A DNA stretch of 64,000 nt from positions 59,553-123,552 of the forward strand of contig CAZCCZ010000004.1 of NCBI GenBank assembly GCA_964497495.1. Reading direction: 5' to 3'. The position numbers and the translations under genes are program-made. Positions 26,841 through 35,184 of this stretch are shown here, one piece after another. The notes beneath the pieces are model-generated. The model was not told the origin of the DNA, did no database searches, and saw only the letters and a program-made list of their open reading frames with translations. The first letter of the stretch is position 1. Each line of letters begins with the position of its first letter. The stretch is from CAXXOK01 sp964497495 (GTDB taxonomy: Bacteria > Bacillota > Clostridia > Christensenellales > Aristaeellaceae).

Positions 26841-27235
26841 GCGCGCCGCTGCCCTTCACCCTGCGGGGGCGCACAGTGCGCGGTAAGCGGCTCGGCACGG
26901 AACTGGGCTACCCCACCGCGAACCTGGATTATCCGCCCGTAAGCGAATTGCCGCCGGACGGCGTATACGTCGCGCGCGCCACGGTGGACGGCCGCGATTA
27001 CACGGCCATCCTCAACCAGGGCCGCCACCCCACCGCACCGGCGGGCCGCCCCACCGTGGAAACGCACCTGCTGGGCTTCGGTGGCGGGGACCTGTACGGC
27101 CGGGAACTGACGCTTACTTACCTACGCTATTTACGGCCCGAACGCCGTTTCGCGACGCTGGAAGCGCTCCGGGAGCAGCTTCGCGCCGACGAGGCGGAAG
27201 CGCTGAGCTGGACGAAGGCGCAAGGTAAGCGATGA
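26837..27235 (+). CDS. Stand-alone riboflavin kinase (RibF C-terminal domain)
   Basis: The protein has 132 residues and covers only the flavokinase domain. It has TVRGKRLGTELGYPTANL with the Thr/Asn nucleotide- and magnesium-binding motif, DGVYVARATVDG, the HLLGF strand and the LRPERRF-type arginines. It should phosphorylate riboflavin to FMN. Bacterial RibF normally has an N-terminal FAD synthetase half of about 180 residues; that part is absent. Translation is probably coupled to the overlapping 23-codon ORF. A hairpin covers its stop codon, and the ECF transporter ATPases follow 68 bases later. A paralogue of a full-length RibF elsewhere is possible. Confidence 0.85.
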   Translation: MSAPLPFTLRGRTVRGKRLGTELGYPTANLDYPPVSELPPDGVYVARATVDGRDYTAILNQGRHPTAPAGRPTVETHLLGFGGGDLYGRELTLTYLRYLRPERRFATLEALREQLRADEAEALSWTKAQGKR

Positions 27236-27249
27236 TTCAATCGCTTACC
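27224..27249 (+). terminator. Hairpin over the riboflavin kinase stop codon
   Basis: GGTAAGCGAT (27224-27233) and ATCGCTTACC (27240-27249) form a perfect 10-base-pair stem with a six-base loop; TGA 27233-27235 is at its tip. There is no U-tract, so it may tune expression rather than terminate. Confidence 0.5.
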
Positions 27250-27303
27250 GGGGGGCCGAAAACGGAAACACGCCCGGCTGACCGCCGGCTTTAAGGAGAT
27301 TTT

Positions 27304-28146
27304 ATGGACTTTACCAACCCCATCGAAACGCAAAACGCCGCCTACCGCTACGAGGAGGATGGCCCGCAGGCCGTGGACCACGTAACCTTCGGCGTAAGCC
27401 GGGGCGCGATGATCGCGGTGCTGGGGCACAACGGTTCCGGCAAGAGCACGCTGGCAAAATTGTTGAACGCCCTATACCTGCCCACGGAGGGGCGGGTGCT
27501 GGTATGCGGGCTGGATACCGCGCAGGAAGGTCTGCTATGGGACGTGCGTAAACACGCGGGCATGGTGTTCCAGAACCCGGACAACCAGATCGTGGCGACC
27601 GTGGTGCGTGAGGACGTGGCTTTCGGGTTGGAAAACCTGGGCGTGCCGCAGCCGGAAATGCTGCCGCGTATCGACGACGCGCTTTCCGCCGTGCGCATGA
27701 CGGAATACGCCGCCGCCGCGCCGCATATGCTTTCCGGCGGGCAGAAGCAGCGCGTGGCCATCGCCGGGGTGCTGGCCATGCAGCCGGACGTGATGATTCT
27801 GGACGAGGCCACCGCGATGCTGGACCCCTCCGGGCGCGAAGAAGTTTTCTCCACCGTACGCAAGCTCAACCGGGAAAAGGGCATCACCGTGGTGTGGATC
27901 ACCCACTTCATGGAGGAAGCCGCCCTGTGCGACCGCGTGACGGTACTAAACGACGGAAAGCTCGCCATGGACGGAACGCCGCGGGAGGTGTTCAGCCGCG
28001 TTACGGAGTTAAAAGCGCTGGGGCTGGACGTGCCTCCCATGGCGGAACTGGCGCGGATGCTCGGCGAGGGCGGCCTGCCGCTGCCCGCCGGGATCCTGAC
28101 CGTGGACGATATGGCGAAGGAGCTGACCGCATGGCTATCCAGGTAG
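27304..28146 (+). CDS. ecfA1: ECF transporter ATPase EcfA1
   Basis: The protein has 280 residues. Walker A is GHNGSGKST, the Q-loop is VFQNPDNQIV, the ABC signature is LSGGQKQRVAIAG, Walker B is VMILDEATAMLDP and the switch histidine lies in WITHFMEEA. The QNPDNQIVATVVREDVAFG stretch is diagnostic of cobalt/ECF-type ATPases. It powers vitamin uptake together with EcfA2, EcfT and exchangeable substrate-binding S-components, none of which is encoded nearby. The start ATG 27304 has AAGGAG upstream. The next gene overlaps its last 16 bases, so the set is translationally linked. Confidence 0.95.
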   Translation: MDFTNPIETQNAAYRYEEDGPQAVDHVTFGVSRGAMIAVLGHNGSGKSTLAKLLNALYLPTEGRVLVCGLDTAQEGLLWDVRKHAGMVFQNPDNQIVATVVREDVAFGLENLGVPQPEMLPRIDDALSAVRMTEYAAAAPHMLSGGQKQRVAIAGVLAMQPDVMILDEATAMLDPSGREEVFSTVRKLNREKGITVVWITHFMEEAALCDRVTVLNDGKLAMDGTPREVFSRVTELKALGLDVPPMAELARMLGEGGLPLPAGILTVDDMAKELTAWLSR

Positions 28147-29024
28147 AACACCTGACGCATACCTACCTGCCCGGCAGCCCCTTTTCCGCCACCGCCATCC
28201 ACGACCTCACGCTGACCATCGGGGACGGCGAATTTGTGGGCGTGCTTGGGCATACGGGTTCCGGCAAGACCACCTTCGTGCAGCACCTCAACGGGCTGTT
28301 GAAACCCACGGAAGGCCGCGTGATCGTGGACGGCACGGATATCACCCAGAAGGGCGTCAAGCTGCTGGACGTGCGCCGGAACGTGGGGCTGGTGTTCCAG
28401 TACCCCGAATACCAGCTTTTCGAGGAAACCGTGGCCAAGGATGTGGCTTTCGGCCCGAAAAACATGGGCCTCGGCAAGGAAGAGATCGACGAACGCGTGC
28501 GCTGGGCCGTGGAACAGGTGGGCCTTTCCTACGCCGAAATCGCGGAAAGCTCACCGTTCGAGCTGTCCGGCGGGCAGATGCGCCGCGTGGCCATCGCGGG
28601 CGTGCTGGCCATGAAGCCCCGCACGCTGATTCTGGACGAGCCAACCGCGGGGCTGGACCCGCGCGGACGGCGCGCCATTCTGGATATGATCCGCCGCCTG
28701 CACGCCGAAACCGGCATGACGGTAATCATGGTGAGCCATAACATGGACGATATCGCCGCGCTGGCTACCCGCCTGCTGGTAATGAGCCGCGGCGAACTGG
28801 TGATGACCGGGACCCCGCGGGAGGTGTTCCGCCGCCGCGAGGAGCTGAAAGCCATCGGGCTGGGCGTGCCGCAGGGCGCGGAGCTGTGCTTCCGCCTGCG
28901 CGAGGCGGGTTATCCCCTGCCGGACGACCTGTATACGCTCCCCGAGGTCCGGGACGCGATCCTCGCGCTGGCCGCGCCGAAAATCGCGCGGGCCGAAGCC
29001 TCCGGAAAGGAGGCGCGCGCCTGA
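28131..29024 (+). CDS. ecfA2: ECF transporter ATPase EcfA2
   Basis: The protein has 297 residues. Walker A is GHTGSGKTT, the Q-loop is VFQYPEYQLFEETVAKDVAFG, the signature is LSGGQMRRVAIAG, Walker B is TLILDEPTAGLDP and the switch histidine lies in VSHNMDDIA. The YPEYQLFEETV pattern marks the second ECF ATPase. The true start is ATG 28131, with AAGGAG upstream, inside the end of ecfA1; the frame back to 27894 is only overlap. It forms the heterodimer with EcfA1. The stop overlaps the ecfT start (TGATG). Confidence 0.95.
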   Translation: MAIQVEHLTHTYLPGSPFSATAIHDLTLTIGDGEFVGVLGHTGSGKTTFVQHLNGLLKPTEGRVIVDGTDITQKGVKLLDVRRNVGLVFQYPEYQLFEETVAKDVAFGPKNMGLGKEEIDERVRWAVEQVGLSYAEIAESSPFELSGGQMRRVAIAGVLAMKPRTLILDEPTAGLDPRGRRAILDMIRRLHAETGMTVIMVSHNMDDIAALATRLLVMSRGELVMTGTPREVFRRREELKAIGLGVPQGAELCFRLREAGYPLPDDLYTLPEVRDAILALAAPKIARAEASGKEARA

Positions 29025-29827
29025 TGCTTAAGGATATCACGCTGGGCCAGTACATGCCCGGCAACACCGTGGTGCACCGCCTCGACCCCCGCACTAAAAT
29101 CATCCTCACCACCGCGTACATCGCCATGATCTTTCTGGTGGGCAGCCCCGTGTGGTACGTGGTACCCACGCTGTACGTGGCGCTGGCGGCCCGGCTGGCG
29201 GGTCTCAGCTTCGGGCAGTTACTCAAGTCCGTGAAGCCCCTGCGCTTCCTGCTACTGCTCACGTTCGTGCTGAACCTGTTCTTCTCCGGCGGCTCCACCG
29301 TGTGGGTGCGCTGGGGCGTGGTGGCGATCACGAAGGAGGGCGTGCTGCTGGCCGTCCATTTCAGCATGCGGCTGGTTTTTCTGGTGGTGGGCACCTCGGT
29401 GCTAACGCTTACCACCTCGCCCGTGGCGCTGAGCGACGGCATCGAGATCCTGCTAAAACCGCTCAAGGTCGTACATTTCCCCGCCCACGAGCTGGCGATG
29501 ATGATGACCATCGCCCTGCGCTTCATCCCCACGCTCATCGAGGAAACGGACAAGATCATGAAGGCGCAGCAGGCGCGCGGCGCGGACTTCGAGACCGGCA
29601 ACCTGATCGCGCGCGCCAAGGCGATGGTGCCGTTGCTGGTGCCGCTGTTCGTCAGCGCCTTCCGCCGGGCGGGGGAGCTGGCCATGGCGATGGAGGCGCG
29701 CTGCTACCACGGCGGCGAGGGCCGTACCCGGCTGCGCGTGCTGCGCTTTACCGCCGAAGACGGCAAGGCCTGCCTTGTCTCGGCCGCGGCGCTTGCCGCG
29801 GTCATCGCGACGCGGTCGCTGCTGTAA
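29024..29827 (+). CDS. ecfT: ECF transporter transmembrane protein EcfT
   Basis: The protein has 267 residues and about five membrane helices. N-terminal LGQYMPGNTVVHRLDPRTKI and the two coupling-helix motifs with A-R-G (KAQQARGADF and AMEARCYHGG) are the EcfT hallmarks that dock on the ATPases. Start ATG 29024 overlaps the ecfA2 stop (TGATG) and has GGAAAGGAGG upstream. It completes a group II ECF module shared by several S-components. truA follows 33 bases later, an arrangement known from many Bacillota. Confidence 0.95.
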   Translation: MLKDITLGQYMPGNTVVHRLDPRTKIILTTAYIAMIFLVGSPVWYVVPTLYVALAARLAGLSFGQLLKSVKPLRFLLLLTFVLNLFFSGGSTVWVRWGVVAITKEGVLLAVHFSMRLVFLVVGTSVLTLTTSPVALSDGIEILLKPLKVVHFPAHELAMMMTIALRFIPTLIEETDKIMKAQQARGADFETGNLIARAKAMVPLLVPLFVSAFRRAGELAMAMEARCYHGGEGRTRLRVLRFTAEDGKACLVSAAALAAVIATRSLL

Positions 29828-29860
29828 AACCGATTGAACCAACGGGAGAGGGGGCGCGGC

Positions 29861-30742
29861 ATGACGGCGAACCATGCGGAATTACTGCCTGACGCGCAGG
29901 CGGGAAAGCCGTCCGCGGTCCCCGAAGCGGCGGAAACCCCCGCCGGCTGGGTAGCCCGCGAAGGCCTGAACGCCGAGACCGGCGCGCGGCGCATCCTGCT
30001 TACGCTCAGTTACGACGGCACCGCATACGCGGGCTGGCAGCGGCAGTTGAACGCCGTAAGCGTGCAGCAGCGCGTGGAGGAAGCCCTGCGCGCGCTCACC
30101 GGCGAGCCCGTCGCCGTGACGGGCGCCAGCCGCACGGACGCGGGCGTGCACGCTTTGGGGCAGTGCGCGCATTTCGACACGAAAAGCCGTATCCCCGCGG
30201 ACCGGTTCCCCTACGCGCTCAACGCCTGCCTGCCGCCGGACATCCGCGCGCTGGAAGGCCGCGAGGTGGACGGCCGTTTCCACGCCCGCTTCGACGCGAA
30301 GGGCAAGCAATACGTCTACCGTATTCACAACGCGCCGCACGCCAGCGCCCTGTACCGCAACCTGACCGCGCACGTGCCCGTGCCGCTGGCCGTGTCCGCC
30401 ATGCGGGAGGCCCTGCCCGCGCTGCTGGGCACGCACGATTTTTCCGCCTTCCAGGCCAGCGGCGGCACGGCCAAGACCACGTTGCGCACCCTGACGCGCG
30501 CGGAGCTTGCCCAAGACGGGGACGAGATCACGCTGACGGTCACGGGCAACGCCTTCCTTTACAACATGGTGCGCATCATCGCGGGCACGATTATCGAGGT
30601 CGGCAAGGGCAAGCTCTCCGGGGACTGTTTCCGCCGCGCCCTGACGGACGGCGACCGCCTCTCGCTGGGGCCCACCGCCCCCGCCTGCGGGCTGGAGTTG
30701 ACGCGCGTCTACTACGCGTGGGACGCCGTGCCGCCGGAATAA
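29861..30742 (+). CDS. truA: tRNA pseudouridine synthase A
   Basis: The protein has 293 residues. The catalytic aspartate lies in GASRTDAGVHALGQ; other family blocks are LSYDGTAYAGWQRQ, YRNLTAHVPVPL, GTHDFSAFQASG and FLYNMVRIIAGT. It makes pseudouridine at positions 38-40 of tRNA anticodon arms. The domain begins at about residue 43, so the protein has an unusual N-terminal extension of about 40 residues. ATG 29861 has GAGAGGGGG upstream; TTG 29834 would add nine more residues but has no site. It follows ecfT as the fourth gene of the module. Confidence 0.95.
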   Translation: MTANHAELLPDAQAGKPSAVPEAAETPAGWVAREGLNAETGARRILLTLSYDGTAYAGWQRQLNAVSVQQRVEEALRALTGEPVAVTGASRTDAGVHALGQCAHFDTKSRIPADRFPYALNACLPPDIRALEGREVDGRFHARFDAKGKQYVYRIHNAPHASALYRNLTAHVPVPLAVSAMREALPALLGTHDFSAFQASGGTAKTTLRTLTRAELAQDGDEITLTVTGNAFLYNMVRIIAGTIIEVGKGKLSGDCFRRALTDGDRLSLGPTAPACGLELTRVYYAWDAVPPE

Positions 30743-30864
30743 GCAAAAGCAGGTAGAAAAGGGTTTTCGTTCCTCGCGGCGAATGTTCCAGTGCAAGAAA
30801 ACGAAACGCAGGCGGCCGTGCGGCTTTCCGCGCGCGGCCGGATTAAACGATAAAGGGGTAAAGC

Positions 30865-31893
30865 ATGGCAAGCGTCAACGATCTGGCGATCGATCTTGGC
30901 ACGTCCACCATATTGATCTACATGAAGGGCAAAGGCATCATCCTGCGGGAACCCACCGTGGTCGCCATCGACCGCGACACGCGGGACGTGCTCTCCTTCG
31001 GCGAGGAAGCGCGCCGGATGATCGGCCGCACGCCGGGCAACATCCTCGCGCTGCGTCCCCTGCGCGAGGGCGTGATCTCGGATTACGAGCTGGTCAGCTT
31101 CATGCTCAAGGGCTTCGTGCTCAAGGCCGTCGGCAAGCACATGTTCGCCCGCCCGCGCGCCGTGCTGGCGCTGCCCACGGGCGTGAACGAGATGGAGAAA
31201 CGTTCCATCATCTCCACGATGTTCGACGCGGGCATGCGGCGCACCCAGCTGCTGGACCGCACCATCGCGGCGGCACTGGGCGCCGGGCTGCCCATCGACG
31301 AGGCGTACGGCACCATGATCGTGGACATCAGCGCGGGCGTCAGCGACATCGCGGTGCTCTCGCTGGGCAAGGTGGTGGTCAGCGACTGTTCCAAGACCGG
31401 CGGGGACAAGCTGGACGACGCCATCATCCGCCACCTCCGCCGCAAGCATAACCTGCTTATCGGGGAGCGCACGGCGGAAGAGCTGAAAATCAACATCGGC
31501 TCGGCCATCCCGCGCAGCGACCAGCTTTACATGGAAGTGACCGGCCGAAACCTGATCACCGGCCTGCCCAAGACCATGCGCATCACCAGCGACGACGTGA
31601 CCGAGGCCATCGACGAGCCGCTGCAGCAGCTCATCGAGGCCATCCACGGCGTGCTGGAGCATACGCCCGCGGAGCTGGCGGCGGATATTTTCGACTACGG
31701 CATCCTGCTCACCGGCGGCGGCGCGGAGATGTTCGGCCTGTGCGAGGCTATCGCGGACGCGCTGAAGGTGCCCTGCTCCGTGGCCGAAGACCCGCAGACC
31801 AACGTGGTGATGGGCTGCGGCAAGGCCATCGAGAACCTGGCCGACCTGGGCCGGTACCTGGACGAGAATCGCCGCAGGCTGATCGGGAGATAA
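30865..31893 (+). CDS. Rod-shape-determining protein of the MreB/Mbl family
   Basis: The protein has 342 residues of actin fold. The phosphate 1 loop is AIDLGTSTILIYMKGKG, phosphate 2 is GTMIVDISAGVSDIAVLSL (IVDIGGGT in most MreB; here a Ser-Ala change), and the adenosine motif is GILLTGGGAEMFG. EVTGRNLITGLPKTM is the MreB/Mbl signature. It should polymerise under the membrane and guide wall synthesis. ATG 30865 has AAAGGGG upstream. There are no mreC/mreD neighbours, so it is probably an Mbl-like second copy. The intergenic stretch 30743-30864 shows no clear promoter. Confidence 0.9.
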   Translation: MASVNDLAIDLGTSTILIYMKGKGIILREPTVVAIDRDTRDVLSFGEEARRMIGRTPGNILALRPLREGVISDYELVSFMLKGFVLKAVGKHMFARPRAVLALPTGVNEMEKRSIISTMFDAGMRRTQLLDRTIAAALGAGLPIDEAYGTMIVDISAGVSDIAVLSLGKVVVSDCSKTGGDKLDDAIIRHLRRKHNLLIGERTAEELKINIGSAIPRSDQLYMEVTGRNLITGLPKTMRITSDDVTEAIDEPLQQLIEAIHGVLEHTPAELAADIFDYGILLTGGGAEMFGLCEAIADALKVPCSVAEDPQTNVVMGCGKAIENLADLGRYLDENRRRLIGR

Positions 31894-31900
31894 AAAAGTG

Positions 31901-31936
31901 AAAAGCGCCGCCTGTTAAGCAGCAGGCGGCGCTTTT
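31901..31936. terminator. Bidirectional intrinsic terminator
   Basis: AAAAGCGCCGCCTG (31901-31914) pairs perfectly with CAGGCGGCGCTTTT (31923-31936), with A-runs on the left and T-runs on the right, between the convergent mreB-like gene and the membrane protein gene ending at 31943. Confidence 0.9.
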
Positions 31937-31942
31937 ATATAA

Positions 31943-33772
31943 TTACGGAGATTTCGTCGCGGCACGGGGCGGCTCCGTAAGCAGCCTCACCGCCGCCGCG
32001 GTCAGAAACGGCGCGCTGAACATGAAGGGAAGGGCGTAGCGCACGTACCCCGCCACGGGGGAAAACATGCACCCCAGCAACACCAGGAACGCGGGCACGT
32101 AACACGCGGCCAGCCGGAATTTACGGCGGCGGATCAGCAGCACGGCGCAACCGATCAGCAAGCTGGCGTAGAAGCCGCTGCAACAGAAGAAGTTGATCAA
32201 CGGTTGGTTCTGGAAATAATCCGGCAGGAAACGGAACACGTCGCTGGAAAACAGGTGCCGGGGCTTGAAAACGGGATAGAGCGAAACGAGGCTGGGAAAT
32301 CCGTAATCGAAGATCGCACGGAAACGCCCGATGTCCCCCAGTGTCAGGTAGGGAACCGCCATTTGCAAAAAGGCCTGCGCGCTCGTGCCGGGGTAGCGCA
32401 GCGCCAGCCGGAGGCTCAGCCTGTCGAACGCGCGCACCGTCTCCGCCGTGGCGTCGGCGCGCCAGGTATCCTTCACGGGGTCGCTCACCTCGGGCAGGTA
32501 GTTTTCGGCCAGCCCGTCCGTCGGGATGCAGGCGTCGATCGCCGCAAGCTCGTCCGCGGTCAGTTCCGCGCCGTGTTCCCTCACAATCCGCGCGACCACC
32601 TGGCATTGAAGGGAACGGGTTTCCGCCTGCCGGGTTTCCAGCGTGGTCACGTTCAGCGCCGCGTTGGCCGCCGCGGTGAAACCCGCGTAAATCGCGACGG
32701 CCGCGAGCGTACAGGCGGCCATGCGGCGCAGGCTGCGGCCTTTGGGCCGTATCAGCGGGAACGCCGCCAGCATCGACAGCGCGTACAGCGCAAGACCCGC
32801 GTTGCGCATGAAGCACAGGAACGCGCCGATGGCGACGTGCAGCAGGCAGTTCCACCAGGACCGGAAAAACGCGTCTCCGCGCAGGCTGATCTCCGCGAGC
32901 TCGCAGGTCAGCAACAGCACGGCGATCGCGAAGGGCACGTCCTTGACGATAAAGAACCCGTAGTACGCAAACAGGGGGCACAGGGCGTAGAAACCCAGCA
33001 TCGCCCACACCAGCGCGCGGGGCACGCCCATCCGCCGGGCGATCGCCAGCGTCCAGACCAGCGCCAGCGCCAGTGGAACGATCTGCGACAGACTCACGAC
33101 CAGCACGGCCGCCGTGGCGTCAAGACCCACGAACAGGCTGCCCTTGATAAGCAGTTTCAGCAGCAGCGTATGGAAGATCGGGTTGTCGTCCGTGTAGGGC
33201 AGTTCCCCGAAGGCTTCTCGTATCTGCTGGCCCGCGGTGGTCTCGATCACGCCGGGGGCCTGCGTAACGATGTGCGGCAGCCAGCAAAGCAGCAGGATAC
33301 CCAGCCAGAGCCAGAAACGCCCGCGCGGTTCAGGCCGCGGCGCGGCGGCGGAAACGCGGCGGACGTCCCGTTTGACCAGCGCGGAAACGCCCGCCGCCAG
33401 CAGCGAGATCGCCGCGTACAGGGCGAGCGTGAGGGAAGCAAACATCCACAGCGCGGCCCCGAAATCGCCCGCCGAGCCGAAAAGCAACCCCCAGTCCGAT
33501 TGGGAAACAAAACTCCTGTCCAACAGGATGCAGAACGTATAAAACCCGGCCAGAAAGGCGAACACTTTTCGGTGCAGGCCGAAACGCCGGGCCAGTTCGA
33601 ACAGCATAAACAGGGCGAGCCCCTGCGTAACCAGCGGCAGGGCCTGCGGCGCGCCGCTCCCGAACACGGCGCTGAAGTTGAGCGCGGAGACGGGGTAGAA
33701 AAGCCCCAAGCAGGCGAACGCGCCCAGCAGCAGCTCCGCGCCCGCCCAAACGAACCGTCGCGCCTTGCGAAT
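31943..33772 (-). CDS. DUF6020-like polytopic membrane protein with probable AUU start
   Basis: The protein has about 609 residues with ten or more membrane helices. The block LCWLPHIVTQAPGV followed later by DDNPIFHTLLLKLLIKG (aromatic, proline, then N-P-x-x-H) resembles the DUF6020 family; function is unknown, perhaps GT-C-like glycosyl transfer. The frame has no ATG or GTG near its start. AGGAGG (33787-33782) lies nine bases before ATT 33772, and reading from there (RKARRFVWAGAELLL) supplies the first half of membrane helix 1. The first conventional start, TTG 33709, lacks a ribosome site and would cut that helix. Another member lies at 46653. Confidence 0.75.
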   Translation of the reverse strand: MRKARRFVWAGAELLLGAFACLGLFYPVSALNFSAVFGSGAPQALPLVTQGLALFMLFELARRFGLHRKVFAFLAGFYTFCILLDRSFVSQSDWGLLFGSAGDFGAALWMFASLTLALYAAISLLAAGVSALVKRDVRRVSAAAPRPEPRGRFWLWLGILLLCWLPHIVTQAPGVIETTAGQQIREAFGELPYTDDNPIFHTLLLKLLIKGSLFVGLDATAAVLVVSLSQIVPLALALVWTLAIARRMGVPRALVWAMLGFYALCPLFAYYGFFIVKDVPFAIAVLLLTCELAEISLRGDAFFRSWWNCLLHVAIGAFLCFMRNAGLALYALSMLAAFPLIRPKGRSLRRMAACTLAAVAIYAGFTAAANAALNVTTLETRQAETRSLQCQVVARIVREHGAELTADELAAIDACIPTDGLAENYLPEVSDPVKDTWRADATAETVRAFDRLSLRLALRYPGTSAQAFLQMAVPYLTLGDIGRFRAIFDYGFPSLVSLYPVFKPRHLFSSDVFRFLPDYFQNQPLINFFCCSGFYASLLIGCAVLLIRRRKFRLAACYVPAFLVLLGCMFSPVAGYVRYALPFMFSAPFLTAAAVRLLTEPPRAATKSP

Positions 33773-33855
33773 GGGAACCCGCCTCCTTTCGCGCCGCGTA
33801 CCCGTGCGTTTTCAGCCCGCCGCCCGAACGGTCCCCACCGTGCGGCGGAGGGATT

Positions 33856-34437
33856 CTACAGCCGGCTCAGCTCGTCCAGCGAAAGCTCGAAGCTGGGCAC
33901 GAATTCTTTCATGAATTCCGCGACCTCCGGCAGGTCGGACTGGCGGATGCTGTCCAGCACGTAGGCGCGGGCCTGGTCGAACTCGCGGTTGCCCAGGTTC
34001 TGCTCCTCGATGCACTTGATGTAGGCGCAGATGCGGTCCGCCGCCTTGACCAGCTTCCATTCGTAGGTCTTCTCGTCTGGCAGCAGGTAGGCGGCGTAGG
34101 CGGGGCGCAGGTCTTCGGGCAGCATGGATAAAAGCTGCTCGCTGGCCATGGCCTCGATGCGCTTGTACGCGCCCTTGATTTCGGGATTCTTGTATTTAAC
34201 CGGGGTGGGCAGGTCGCCGGTGATCACCTCGCCCACGTCGTGGTACAGCGCCAGCGAAAGCACGGCTTCGGGGTCGACCGTCCTGCCGTGGCGTTCGCGG
34301 GCGATCACGGCCAGGCCGTGCGCGATCAGCGCGCACTGCATGCTGTGCTCCATGTCGTTTTCCGGCACGGTATTGCGCATCAGTCCCCAGCGGCGGATCA
34401 GCTTCAGGCGGTTCAGATAGGCGAAAAACGGGTTCAT
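33856..34437 (-). CDS. HD-domain 5'-deoxynucleotidase, YfbR-like
   Basis: The protein has 193 residues. The N-terminus FFAYLNRLKLIRRWGLMRN and the metal-binding HD pattern (His in NDMEHSMQ, His-Asp in LYHDVGEVITGDLPTP, Asp in KAADRI) follow E. coli YfbR almost block for block. It should remove the 5' phosphate from deoxynucleoside monophosphates, helping to balance dNTP pools. The length matches YfbR (about 199). It has GGAGG just before ATG 34437 and is 70 bases downstream of the HAD phosphatase gene, with which it may be cotranscribed. Confidence 0.9.
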   Translation of the reverse strand: MNPFFAYLNRLKLIRRWGLMRNTVPENDMEHSMQCALIAHGLAVIARERHGRTVDPEAVLSLALYHDVGEVITGDLPTPVKYKNPEIKGAYKRIEAMASEQLLSMLPEDLRPAYAAYLLPDEKTYEWKLVKAADRICAYIKCIEEQNLGNREFDQARAYVLDSIRQSDLPEVAEFMKEFVPSFELSLDELSRL

Positions 34438-34506
34438 GGCTCCTCCTTGCGGGTGGCGTTCGGCTGCGGCACGGCGGGAGGGAACGGGCCTTCAGGCGGG
34501 AGACGG

Positions 34507-35184
34507 TTATTCGTCCTCGTCCGCGCCCTGCAATACCAGCGCGGGGATCTCCGCGGGGTCGTCCACGCGGTAGCGCACGTCGAAACCGGCCAGTTCGTCG
34601 CGGCTGCGGAAGCCCCAGGTGACGAGCATGCAGTCGAATCCCGAATTCTGCGCGGTTTCCGCGTCCACGTCGCTGTCCCCCACGTATAGGGTGCGCTCCG
34701 GCGCGGCCGCGAGCGCCGCAAGCGCGTCCAGCGGCATGACGGGCGCGGGCTTGCGCGGCACGCCTTCCCGCCCGCCCACGGCGACGGTGACGAGGCTGCC
34801 GAAGAAGACGCGGCAAAGCGTCCGCACCGCCTCGTCGTTTTTATTGGAGACCACGCCCAGCTTCAGCCCGGCCTCGTGAAGCGCGGCCAGCGCCTCCGGC
34901 ACGCCGTCGTACGGGCGGGTGCGCAGGCTGCAATGGGCGGTGTAGAAACGTTTGAACTCCGCAAGCGCGTTTTCCATGTTCGGATCGTCCGCGCCGCCGG
35001 GCAACGCGCGCTCGATCAGCTTGCGCACGCCGTTACCCACGAAGGAGCGCACCTCGTTCTCCGTGCGCGCGGGGTATTCGTACAGCCGAAGCGTGTGGTT
35101 CACCGCGTCGGTCAGGTCGCCCAGGGTGTTGAGCAGAGTGCCGTCCAGATCGAACAGCACGGCGTCATACCGGAACATCGGCAC
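34507..35184 (-). CDS. HAD-family phosphatase, phosphoglycolate phosphatase-like
   Basis: The protein has about 225 residues. HAD motif I is VLFDLDGTLLNT, motif II is GVVSNKND, the motif III lysine lies in VPRKPAP and motif IV is YVGDSDVDAETA. A helical C1 cap between motifs I and II suits the Gph subfamily that hydrolyses 2-phosphoglycolate or similar small phosphates. The start is uncertain: GTG 35184 or ATG 35178, both inside the end of the MATE gene and without a good ribosome site, so translation is probably coupled to that gene. Substrate cannot be read from sequence. Confidence 0.85.
   Translation of the reverse strand: MPMFRYDAVLFDLDGTLLNTLGDLTDAVNHTLRLYEYPARTENEVRSFVGNGVRKLIERALPGGADDPNMENALAEFKRFYTAHCSLRTRPYDGVPEALAALHEAGLKLGVVSNKNDEAVRTLCRVFFGSLVTVAVGGREGVPRKPAPVMPLDALAALAAAPERTLYVGDSDVDAETAQNSGFDCMLVTWGFRSRDELAGFDVRYRVDDPAEIPALVLQGADEDE

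Noticed and set aside
24725..27067. A 780-codon frame on the minus strand
   Set aside because: It is the antisense shadow of a GC-rich plus-strand gene: Arg/Gln/His-rich, without recognisable domain or ribosome site. Other long antisense frames (for example near 6602-8776 and 55616-57547) were dismissed for the same reason.
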